Shown piece after piece: positions 4,827-10,917 of a stretch of DNA of 11,984 nt. Each line of letters begins with the position of its first letter. Within the stretch, counting starts at the first letter, position 1. Under the pieces are notes generated by a model, which saw only the letters and a program-made list of their open reading frames with translations, had not been told where the DNA came from and did no database searches. Position numbers and translations under genes: made by a program. Origin of the DNA: Pirellulales bacterium (GTDB lineage: Bacteria > Planctomycetota > Planctomycetia > Pirellulales > Thermoguttaceae). Where the stretch lies: assembly GCA_030607895.1 (NCBI GenBank), contig JAUWJC010000068.1, forward strand, positions 1 to 11,984, read 5' to 3'.

Positions 4827-6680
4827 ATGAGCGCACCGCATTACGATTTCGACGTTATCGTGGTTGGCGGCGGACACGCCGGCGCGGAAGCGGCGCTGGC
4901 TGCCGCACGGATGGGGGCCAAGACCGCACTGCTGACCAGCAATATCGACACCGTCGGTCTGATGAGTTGCAACCCGGCCATTGGTGGCGTGGCCAAGGGG
5001 CAAATCGTTCGGGAGATCGACGCGTTGGGCGGCGCCATGGGACGGGCGATCGACGCGGCCGGAATCCAATTCCGGATGCTCAACCGCCGGAAGGGGCCCG
5101 CCATGCACGGCCCCAGGGCACAGGCCGATCGAAAAGCGTATCAGCAGCAGATGCAGCGGCTCGTCGAGATGCAACCCGGGCTCGCGCTGCGTCAGGAGAC
5201 AGTCGAAGACCTGCTGGTCGAGCAGTCGGGCAGCGGACAGCGTATTGTAGGCGTTCGAGTTCGCGGCGATGCGGTGTATCGTGCCCGGGCGGTTGTGCTC
5301 GGGACGGGCACGTTCATGCAGGGCGTGCTGCACTACGGCGAGGTCCAACTACCCGGCGGCAGGGCCGGCGAAGAGACCAGCTCGGCAGTAAGCCGCTCAC
5401 TTGCCCGGCTGGGGCTTGGACTTGCCCGATTCAAGACGGGCACGCCTCCACGCATCAACGGCCGATCGGTCAATTTCGACAAGACCGAGCTTCAGCCGGG
5501 CGACGAGGAGCCCCAACCGTTCTCCTTTCTCACTCGCCGGATCGAATGCGAGCAGATCCCCTGCTGGATTACGCACACCAACCCGGCGGTACACGAGTTG
5601 ATTCGGGCGAACTTGCACCGCGCGCCGATGCACACGGGCCAGATCCAATCGACAGGGCCCCGATATTGCCCTTCCATCGAGACGAAGATAGTCCGTTTCG
5701 CCGACAAGGACCGGCACCAGTTGTTTCTCGAACCCGAGGGACGCCTTACAAGCGAAGTGTATCTCAACGGGCTTCCCACCAGCCTGCCGCGCGACGTGCA
5801 AGACGCCATGGTCCGCTTGATTGCCGGGCTGGAGCAGGCCGAAATCCTCCGTTACGGATACGCTATTGAATACGATTACGTTCCGCCGCAACAATTGAAA
5901 CCGTCGCTGGAGGCCGAGCGCGTGGCCGGGCTATATCTGGCCGGACAGGTCAACGGCACCACCGGCTACGAGGAGGCCGCTGCCCAGGGGCTCATCGCCG
6001 GTGCTAACGCGGCATTGTCGCTGGAAAAGAGCGAGCCGCTGGTGTTGCGACGCGATCAGGCATATATCGGTGTGATGATCGACGACCTGGTTACTCGCGG
6101 CGTCAGCGAACCCTATCGGATGTTTACCAGCCGCGCGGAGTACCGGTTACGGTTGCGACACGACAACGCCGATCGCCGGTTGACTCCGCTGGCGTATAAG
6201 CTGGGACTGGTTGAGCGGGAACGTTCGGAGACGCTTGCGAGTAAGGAAGCCGAGATCACCCGAGCCAAAACCCTCTTGGAGACGAGCTTCGCGGACAACG
6301 TATCGCTGGGGAAGTTGCTTCGTCGGCCGGAGACGACCTGGGGGGATGTGGTCGGGCGGCTGCCGCGGCTTGCCGGCATGTCGCCCGAGGTGGCTCAACA
6401 GGTAACCTGGGATTTGAAATACTCCGGCTACATTGCCCGGGAGGACGCGGACGTCGCCCGAGCTCGACGGCTGGCCGGTCGTCGGATACCGGAGGGTTTC
6501 GATTTCTCCGCGATTACGCATCTTCGCGTGGAAGCTCGGCAGCGTCTTTCGGAGGTGCGACCCACCAATCTGGCTCAGGCGGGACGCGTAAGCGGCATCA
6601 CGCCGGCCGCCCTGGCCGTGTTGATGGTGCATTTGGAAGGGGACAGAGCCAGTACTTGGCACATCAAGGAACGGCAGTAG
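4827..6680 (+). CDS. mnmG: tRNA uridine-5-carboxymethylaminomethyl modification enzyme MnmG (GidA)
   Basis: With the GTPase MnmE, this FAD enzyme installs the cmnm5 group on U34 of tRNAs reading NNA/NNG codons, using methylene-tetrahydrofolate and glycine; it acts in the cytoplasm as a dimer. The 617-residue length fits the family. The FAD-binding GGGHAGAEAA is at 14-23 and the family signature CNPAIGG at 48-54. GPRAQADRKAY, LPGGRAGE and RFKTGTPPRI follow, then THTN and the second signature TTGYEEAAAQG at 378-388. The tail-domain motif MFTSRAEYRLRLRHDNAD starts at 432. The C-terminal helical MnmE-binding domain is complete to SGITPAALAVLMVHLE. The last 12 or so residues (DRASTWHIKERQ) look like an added tail, encoded by DNA resembling the local GGGGACAG repeats. 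No mnmE is in the window. The ATG at 4827 begins the Rossmann strand at the usual distance. Confidence 0.98.
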   Translation: MSAPHYDFDVIVVGGGHAGAEAALAAARMGAKTALLTSNIDTVGLMSCNPAIGGVAKGQIVREIDALGGAMGRAIDAAGIQFRMLNRRKGPAMHGPRAQADRKAYQQQMQRLVEMQPGLALRQETVEDLLVEQSGSGQRIVGVRVRGDAVYRARAVVLGTGTFMQGVLHYGEVQLPGGRAGEETSSAVSRSLARLGLGLARFKTGTPPRINGRSVNFDKTELQPGDEEPQPFSFLTRRIECEQIPCWITHTNPAVHELIRANLHRAPMHTGQIQSTGPRYCPSIETKIVRFADKDRHQLFLEPEGRLTSEVYLNGLPTSLPRDVQDAMVRLIAGLEQAEILRYGYAIEYDYVPPQQLKPSLEAERVAGLYLAGQVNGTTGYEEAAAQGLIAGANAALSLEKSEPLVLRRDQAYIGVMIDDLVTRGVSEPYRMFTSRAEYRLRLRHDNADRRLTPLAYKLGLVERERSETLASKEAEITRAKTLLETSFADNVSLGKLLRRPETTWGDVVGRLPRLAGMSPEVAQQVTWDLKYSGYIAREDADVARARRLAGRRIPEGFDFSAITHLRVEARQRLSEVRPTNLAQAGRVSGITPAALAVLMVHLEGDRASTWHIKERQ

Positions 6681-6688
6681 TAGGGTAC

Positions 6689-6707
6689 GTGAAACCACCT
6701 GTTTCAC
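6689..6707 (+). terminator. Hairpin after mnmG, weak terminator candidate
   Basis: GTGAAAC (6689-6695) pairs perfectly with GTTTCAC (6701-6707) around a 5-base loop, 9 bases after the mnmG stop codon. No T run follows, so it may only protect the message end or need Rho. The rest of the gap up to 6896 shows no gene or clear signal except the ribosome-binding site of the next gene. Confidence 0.35.
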
Positions 6708-6896
6708 CCAAAATCCGGAAAACTCCCCTACATCCCCCGCAATATTGCCCAGATTGCCAACAGTCGGCCCGACATCGATGCTACAGTCTCGATAGGCAAG
6801 ACAAATGGACGGCAGATCACTACGGGACACTTGAAAAAAGGCGTTCGGCGGGGGAGGATGGTTTGAGGTGTATGATTTGGTGGAAAGGAATACTCC

Positions 6897-8048
6897 ATGG
6901 CTCCGATCCAGTGGTACTATGCGAAGGGAGACGAGCAGGTCGGCCCGGTTTCTTCGTCCGAGATGAAACGGCTTGCGATTGACGGAGCCTTGAAGCGGGA
7001 CGATCTGGTGTGGCACGACGGCATGGAGGAGTGGGTTCACGCGGTCAAGGTGCAGGGGCTGTTCGAGGACGAGCCCGCCTCGCCACCCGCGACGAGGACT
7101 CCGCCCAAAATATCCTCCCGCAAATCCGCACCGACCATGAGTCAGCCTGAAGCCGAACCGCCCGAGCCGGCTCGCCAGGTGGAAATGCCGGTCTTCGAGG
7201 ATTCGGCGGCCAGTTTCGAGCGGAGTCGGGAGAGGACCTCCCGGCACTTCTTCGATCTGCTGCTCGACCATGCCCGAGGGCAATTGACCGCCCACTTTGT
7301 CGATTCCACGGTGAAGATATTCACCGTTTGCGGCCACTACGGCCTGTACGCGGCAATGCTGGTCCTGTTGGGTTTTTCCTTGCTCGCGGCGATGCGGACC
7401 GGCAGCATGGTGCTCGTGCTGGTTGGCGTGGCTGAAGTGGTCGCCTTGGCGGTCCTCCAATACACGGCACACCGACTTGCCGGACCGCTGGAGAGGCTCA
7501 GTCGCACGACGGCCGGGAGCATGTCATCCGCCGCGCTGTTGGATTGCTGCGCTTTACTTAGCATGGTTGCCGGGTTGGCCATGCTGCTGTGGACGGCCGT
7601 GGCGGCCGTTCAGACCGGACAATTCATCATGATCCTGACCGGCCTGGCAATGTTCATCATCTGCGAGTGCCTGGCCGCCGCCGCGCTCAATCCTCAAGCG
7701 GTGGGGATTGCCCTGGTACCCGACACGCGGCCCGGCGAGGAAGCGCTGGGGGTAGCCATGTTCATGCTCAAGGCGGGCCTGCGACTGGTGCCCGTGATAT
7801 TCGGCACGGGAGTCGTCTGGGGTACACTCCACACGCTGTACGCCTGCTACTTGGTGTTCGACGGTCCCGAAGGCCCCTTGGTGGCCAACGCAACGGCCTT
7901 GTACGCCGCCACGATCATCATGATCTCGGCCGCGATGCCGCTTGTGGCCTGTCTTGGATTCCTGCTCGAGTACCTCGTCATCGACATCGTCCGCGCCGTC
8001 CTGGCAATCCCCGCCAGGATCCCTGCCGAGGCTGAAGAACCCGAATAA
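6897..8048 (+). CDS. GYF_2-domain multi-span membrane protein
   Basis: A 383-residue membrane protein with an N-terminal GYF_2 domain (about residues 4-58). The domain shows WYYAKGDEQVGPVSSSEM near its start and DDLVWHDGMEEW at about 35-46, the family's aromatic and Gly-Pro landmarks. GYF_2 domains are thought to bind proline-rich or other peptides on the cytoplasmic side. A Pro- and Glu-rich linker (about 60-105) and an amphipathic region (about 105-140) follow. About six membrane spans then come at roughly 142-165, 171-190, 211-236, 241-262, 291-316 and 327-365. There is no recognised catalytic motif, so the membrane part is of unknown function. The start is secure: AAAGGA lies 7 bases before ATG 6897. 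It has its own leader after mnmG and is convergent with the diguanylate cyclase gene, so it is probably a single-gene unit. Confidence 0.87.
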   Translation: MAPIQWYYAKGDEQVGPVSSSEMKRLAIDGALKRDDLVWHDGMEEWVHAVKVQGLFEDEPASPPATRTPPKISSRKSAPTMSQPEAEPPEPARQVEMPVFEDSAASFERSRERTSRHFFDLLLDHARGQLTAHFVDSTVKIFTVCGHYGLYAAMLVLLGFSLLAAMRTGSMVLVLVGVAEVVALAVLQYTAHRLAGPLERLSRTTAGSMSSAALLDCCALLSMVAGLAMLLWTAVAAVQTGQFIMILTGLAMFIICECLAAAALNPQAVGIALVPDTRPGEEALGVAMFMLKAGLRLVPVIFGTGVVWGTLHTLYACYLVFDGPEGPLVANATALYAATIIMISAAMPLVACLGFLLEYLVIDIVRAVLAIPARIPAEAEEPE

Positions 8049-8069
8049 CTCAACCTATAAGGAGGGGAG

Positions 8070-8153
8070 TCCGAAAATGGGGACTGGCTCCGTCACGGGC
8101 TGGTTTTCACGAGAGTTTTCGGTTTGCCGACGGTGCCTGTCCCCTTTTTCGGA
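8070..8153. repeat. GGGGAC-type palindromic element, 84 bp
   Basis: The left end TCCGAAAATGGGGACTGGCT continues to 8091 and faces the right end at 8132-8153. As reverse complements they agree at 19 of 22 positions. The element starts 21 bases after the stop codon of the GYF_2 gene. Its TTTTTCGGA right end, after a stem, could serve as a terminator for that gene. The ends are shared with the 81-bp elements, but the inner arms differ. Confidence 0.85.
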
Positions 8154-8182
8154 CGGCGAATGCCGAGCACCGTGGAACAGTT

Positions 8183-8260
8183 TTCAGGGTTCAGGGTTCA
8201 GGATTTGCGAGCAAACGTGGAATTCCAAGTCCTGAACCCTGAACCCCGAACCCTGAATCC
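8183..8260. repeat. Inverted GGTTCAG heptamer arrays between convergent genes
   Basis: About three units of TTCAGGG (8183-8204) face about four units of the complement CCCTGAA (8230-8260), one unit of which has a CCCCGAA variant. The 25-base spacer holds the small palindromes TTGCGAGCAA and GGAATTCC. The structure lies 9 bases beyond the stop codon of the minus-strand diguanylate cyclase, so it may end both convergent transcripts. With the neighbouring element it fills the gap 8049-8269, which has no gene. Confidence 0.92.
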
Positions 8261-8269
8261 CCGTCAAGC

Positions 8270-9172
8270 CTAGACTTGCACGGCGGGCGCTTCTTCGGCT
8301 ACCGATTCGATGTGCTCGCCGTCGTGTCGGAAGATGCAGTTGCGGCCGGCGGTCTTGGCGCTGTACAGCGCCGCGTCGGCCCGGGCCAGAAGCGACTCGG
8401 CCGTGTCGCCGTCCAATGCCGCGGCAACCCCGCCGCTGACTGTTACCGGCAACTCCTCCTCGATCTTCGCCCGCATGCGCTCGCCAAACACGCAAGCGCC
8501 CTCCAGATTGGTCTCGGGCATGACGACCACGAATTCCTCGCCGCCGTAGCGGACCACGATATCGGTCTCGCGAACGCTTTCGTCCAACAGCCGAGCGACA
8601 TTCTGCAAAATGCGATCGCCCTGCAAATGCCCTTGCTGGTCGTTCACCCGCTTGAAGTGGTCGATGTCGTAGATCACCAGCGAGAATTTCGATTCGTAAC
8701 GAGTTGCCATGGCAAACTGCGAGACGAGCGTGTCATCCAGGGCACGCCGATTGCTCACACCGGTCAGCGGGTCGGTGCGGACCTCGGTGAAGGTCATCAG
8801 GTGGTTGGTTTGCTGGCGGAGTTCGTCGTAAGCGTTGGCAATTTGCATGGAGAGCTGCAAGGTGGGCTTGAGCATCTCCTCGGCCTCCTGGCACAACTCT
8901 TTCCAGGCGGCCTCGTGCTGCTGGCTGCTCAACTGGCTCACGCGTTGCTTGAACTTGTTCAAGCTGGCATGATGCTTGGCCAGATTGCGGCGGACAACCC
9001 AGGCGATCTTCTCCAACTCGTGCGCGACCGACTGGGCACGACGCAACTCGCGGCGCGATTGCACGCCAACGTCATCCTCCGATGGCTTGGTGCGGCGCCC
9101 AAGCACGTAGGCCAATGTGGCTACTACGGCCAAAGCCAACGGAACGGGAATTTGAAAAATCCAGTGGTCCAC
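8270..9172 (-). CDS. Membrane-anchored GGDEF diguanylate cyclase
   Basis: Makes cyclic di-GMP from two GTP. Read from GTG 9172 it has 300 residues. These comprise one N-terminal membrane span (about 4-22, ending LGRR), a long helical, probably coiled-coil linker (about 35-120), a complete GGDEF domain (about 130-285) and a short acidic tail. In the domain, DPLTGVSNRRAL, the metal-binding DIDHFKRVND, and the active-site GGEEF (210-214) are all intact. RETD stands five residues before GGEEF as a product-inhibition I-site. It should therefore be active and feedback-regulated. The start was chosen because GGTGAG lies 7 bases upstream and the membrane span begins at once. An in-frame ATG at 9376 would add 68 low-quality residues and overlap the small gene at 9298-9432. 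It probably shares a transcript with that small gene, 125 bases upstream. The coiled coil suggests activation by dimerisation; no sensor domain is seen. Confidence 0.92.
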   Translation of the reverse strand: MDHWIFQIPVPLALAVVATLAYVLGRRTKPSEDDVGVQSRRELRRAQSVAHELEKIAWVVRRNLAKHHASLNKFKQRVSQLSSQQHEAAWKELCQEAEEMLKPTLQLSMQIANAYDELRQQTNHLMTFTEVRTDPLTGVSNRRALDDTLVSQFAMATRYESKFSLVIYDIDHFKRVNDQQGHLQGDRILQNVARLLDESVRETDIVVRYGGEEFVVVMPETNLEGACVFGERMRAKIEEELPVTVSGGVAAALDGDTAESLLARADAALYSAKTAGRNCIFRHDGEHIESVAEEAPAVQV

Positions 9173-9297
9173 AATAACACTCACCAAAAAATATAGGACG
9201 TATTTCGGCCGTACGGGAAACAAACGCGGAACCAGCCGGCGATTGTGCCGAACATGCGGGTTGTTCCGATCGGCGGTCTGCCGGCATCGTGCCGGAG

Positions 9298-9432
9298 TCA
9301 ATATCCGCTCCGTGACCCGAATCCCCGCATGCAAATCACCCCCACAATCAGTGCCACCACAAACACCAATAGCCACTCTTGCGTGCCCATCCGCTCGACG
9401 TAGCGAACGAAGTCGCGAAAGAAGTGTTCCAC
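9298..9432 (-). CDS. 44-residue single-span membrane protein
   Basis: A short gene on the minus strand from GTG 9432 (complement) to TGA at 9298-9300. A good ribosome-binding site GGGAGG lies 6 bases before the start. The protein has an amphipathic N-terminus (MEHFFRDFVRYVERMGTQEW), one membrane span at about 21-35 (LLVFVVALIVGVICM) and a short polar C-terminus RGFGSRSGY. I recall similar short planctomycete proteins with an EW-span-RGFGSRS pattern, but this is memory, not a search. It is followed by the diguanylate cyclase on the same strand and preceded, 20 bases upstream, by the second copy of the 81-bp element. Its function is unknown; small membrane proteins of this type often modulate a partner, and the neighbouring cyclase is the obvious candidate. 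Confidence 0.72.
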   Translation of the reverse strand: MEHFFRDFVRYVERMGTQEWLLVFVVALIVGVICMRGFGSRSGY

Positions 9433-9452
9433 TGCCAGCCTCCCATCACCGG

Positions 9453-9533
9453 GCCGAAAAAGGGACCAGGTTTAATTTGCCGGAACGGCCCGGAGGGTGC
9501 TTCGCACAAATTAAACCTGGTCCCTTTTTCGGC
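9453..9533. repeat. 81-bp palindromic element, copy 2 (inverted)
   Basis: This is the exact reverse complement of the element at 4688-4768 across all 81 bases. Arms are 9453-9479 and 9507-9533, with the 27-base centre at 9480-9506. On the plus strand the centre reads CCGGAACGG, CCCGGAGGG, TGCTTCGCA, so the GAA and TTC loops are exchanged relative to copy 1. Relative to the gene that follows it (the 44-residue protein on the minus strand) it has the same orientation that copy 1 has relative to mnmG. Confidence 0.97.
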
Positions 9534-9648
9534 TCGCAAGAAGTGCCAACACACAACGTCCGACCGTACGGCATCGCCGACCGGCACCAACCTTGGTCTA
9601 TATTGCCCCCCCTGCCCATTATCCCGACAACTCTAGCTTATAGACCTC

Positions 9649-9676
9649 TTGCAGGTCGGACTTGCCGATGTATAAT
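9649..9676 (+). promoter_or_regulatory. tRNA-Asp promoter
   Basis: TTGCAG (9649-9654), a 16-base spacer and a perfect TATAAT (9671-9676) form a sigma-70-type promoter. Transcription would begin near 9683, about 10 bases before the mature tRNA end. It is the best promoter match in the window, as expected for a strongly expressed stable RNA. Confidence 0.75.
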
Positions 9677-9692
9677 TAAGCGTTTTAGCTAT

Positions 9693-9766
9693 GGGGGCGT
9701 AGCTCAATTGGTTAGAGTATCGGACTGTCGATCCGGTGGTTGGGGGTTCGAGTCCCCTCGCCCTCG
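9693..9766 (+). tRNA. tRNA-Asp (anticodon GTC)
   Basis: All four arms fold. The 7-bp acceptor stem pairs GGGGGCG (9693-9699) with CGCCCTC (9759-9765), with one G-U pair, and the discriminator is G73 at 9766, the identity base for aspartate. The D arm contains AGCTCAATTGGTTAGAGT. The anticodon loop CTGTCGA sits in a 5-bp stem with GTC at 9727-9729. The T arm GGGGGTTCGAGTCCCCT is standard. CCA is not encoded. It stands alone with its own promoter. The downstream 56 bases to the convergent thymidylate synthase gene hold no clear terminator. Confidence 0.97.
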
Positions 9767-9822
9767 CTGTGCTCGGCGCATCCTACAGGTTATCCAGGCT
9801 GGTGCCTATCGTACGCGATGGG

Positions 9823-10662
9823 TCACCGTCCCATTTGCCGGGCTTTTTCCAGGATGGCCGGTCGGGCTTCCTCCATGATCTCGCGGACGTCTTCGTAGCG
9901 CATCGTGCGCTCGGGGAAAGTCCGCTTCTGGACGGCGCCCAGGAGCCGGGCCTTGAACTCCGCCAGGTTCGACCCGTAAATGTGGTAGCTGTCGGCCATG
10001 TGGCAGTAGCGGCCCAATTCGACCGGTTTGCCCGACCGCCCGGAAATCCGCGCGGCGATATTTTCCTGAAGCCGGGCCAGCGCGAACATGTTCATGAAGG
10101 CCGCCTTGTAGGCGTCGTTCGAGCGGAAGCGGACGTTCATGCTCAACACGCGACGGTCGTCCTCCTCGATTATCCGGCACCAAACGCTTTGCAAGCAGGC
10201 CGGATCGTAGCAGGTGCCGTCTTCCCAAACCTTCCAGGTGATGGCCTGTGCCCGGCGCGTGTAGGGAGTCTCGGCCAACTGCCGGCAGACGGACTCGATC
10301 TGGTCGACGGCGGCCAGCGTGGGCACCTCGTAGTTGAAAAGACGTTGGTGGTAGGTGTATTCCCAGCGGTGATCGTCCGGGTCGTTTGGGTCGCGCACGC
10401 AATGGTCTTTGATTCCTTCGCAGACCTCCATCACGTATTCCTGCAGATTCTCGAACCCGCCGGGAAAATCGCGATGGATCATCGGTTCGGCCAAAGGATC
10501 GGCCACCGTGACGATCATGGTGGCGTCTTTGCTGGGCGGATCGTCCGGCTTGTCGTACTGCGTGCGGATATTGCAGCCCAACTCGTACAGCGTTATCAGC
10601 GAGTTTTCCCACGCCCGGGCGATGCAGTCGCCTTCAGCGGTCAGGACGGGTATTCCGCTCAT
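9823..10662 (-). CDS. Divergent thymidylate synthase (ThyA superfamily)
   Basis: A 279-residue enzyme expected to make dTMP from dUMP with methylene-tetrahydrofolate. The C-terminal half follows the ThyA pattern. PYTRRAQAITW (133-143) supplies the phosphate-binding Arg pair. DPACLQ holds the catalytic Cys156. RFRSNDAYKAAFMNM (178-192) aligns without gaps with the E. coli RSCD...PFN segment and carries the Asn (Asn191) that selects dUMP; dCMP hydroxymethylases have Asp there. DSYHIYGSN (224-232) matches the DxHxYxN deoxyribose-binding motif with one extra residue. The His after the catalytic Cys is Leu here, and the N-terminal ~95 residues do not look like classical ThyA, so it is a distant branch. 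ATG 10662 is preferred because GGAAAGGA lies 7 bases upstream; the frame is open to 10812, but that extension reads as non-coding. No dihydrofolate reductase gene is adjacent. Confidence 0.8.
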   Translation of the reverse strand: MSGIPVLTAEGDCIARAWENSLITLYELGCNIRTQYDKPDDPPSKDATMIVTVADPLAEPMIHRDFPGGFENLQEYVMEVCEGIKDHCVRDPNDPDDHRWEYTYHQRLFNYEVPTLAAVDQIESVCRQLAETPYTRRAQAITWKVWEDGTCYDPACLQSVWCRIIEEDDRRVLSMNVRFRSNDAYKAAFMNMFALARLQENIAARISGRSGKPVELGRYCHMADSYHIYGSNLAEFKARLLGAVQKRTFPERTMRYEDVREIMEEARPAILEKARQMGR

Positions 10663-10874
10663 GGGGGATTCCTTTCCTCGAGAGGTGGCCATCGTGACAA
10701 TCGTCGCTTTCCGACGGACAGCCATTTTGCGCGGCCGGCACCGATCACGCAAGCCCCCCCGTTTGGCGCTTGTGTTTCCGGGATTTGCTCTGCCCGGGGG
10801 TGTGAGTAACAATACTCCTGAGGGCGGAGGGGGGACGGCGGAAGGGGGCCGATTGCGGCTTTGTAACGTACACC

Positions 10875-10909
10875 CTCAACTCTCAACTCTCAACCCTCAA
10901 CTCTCAACT
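10875..10909. repeat. CTCAACT heptamer tandem array, second copy (5 units)
   Basis: Five heptamers, the third with a single change to CTCAACC, lie in the divergent gap between the thymidylate synthase and metallophosphoesterase genes. They end 8 bases before the GTG start codon at 10918. The same unit and the same CC-preceded left border are found at the left window edge, again directly before a start codon. The rest of this gap (10663-10874) holds only the thymidylate synthase leader and a small GAGTA/TACTC hairpin at 10804-10817. Confidence 0.95.
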
Positions 10910-10917
10910 CTGCCCAC

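Noticed and set aside
6656..6982. A 108-codon plus-strand frame bridging mnmG and the GYF_2 gene.
   Set aside because: It overlaps both genes in another frame. The GYF_2 gene has a proper ribosome-binding site at 6884-6889, and this frame has no recognisable domain.
8276..9196. A 306-codon plus-strand frame opposite the diguanylate cyclase.
   Set aside because: The minus strand encodes a complete GGDEF domain with all motifs; the opposite frame is its shadow.
9173..9376. N-terminal extension of the diguanylate cyclase to ATG 9376.
   Set aside because: The extra 68 residues look non-coding and overlap the 44-residue gene. GTG 9172 has a ribosome-binding site and starts directly at the membrane span.
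9736..10809. A 357-codon plus-strand frame.
   Set aside because: It starts inside the tRNA and is antisense to the thymidylate synthase, whose motifs are clear on the minus strand.
10663..10812. N-terminal extension of the thymidylate synthase to 10812.
   Set aside because: The added 50 residues are Arg/Lys/Pro-rich and featureless, while ATG 10662 has GGAAAGGA at good spacing.
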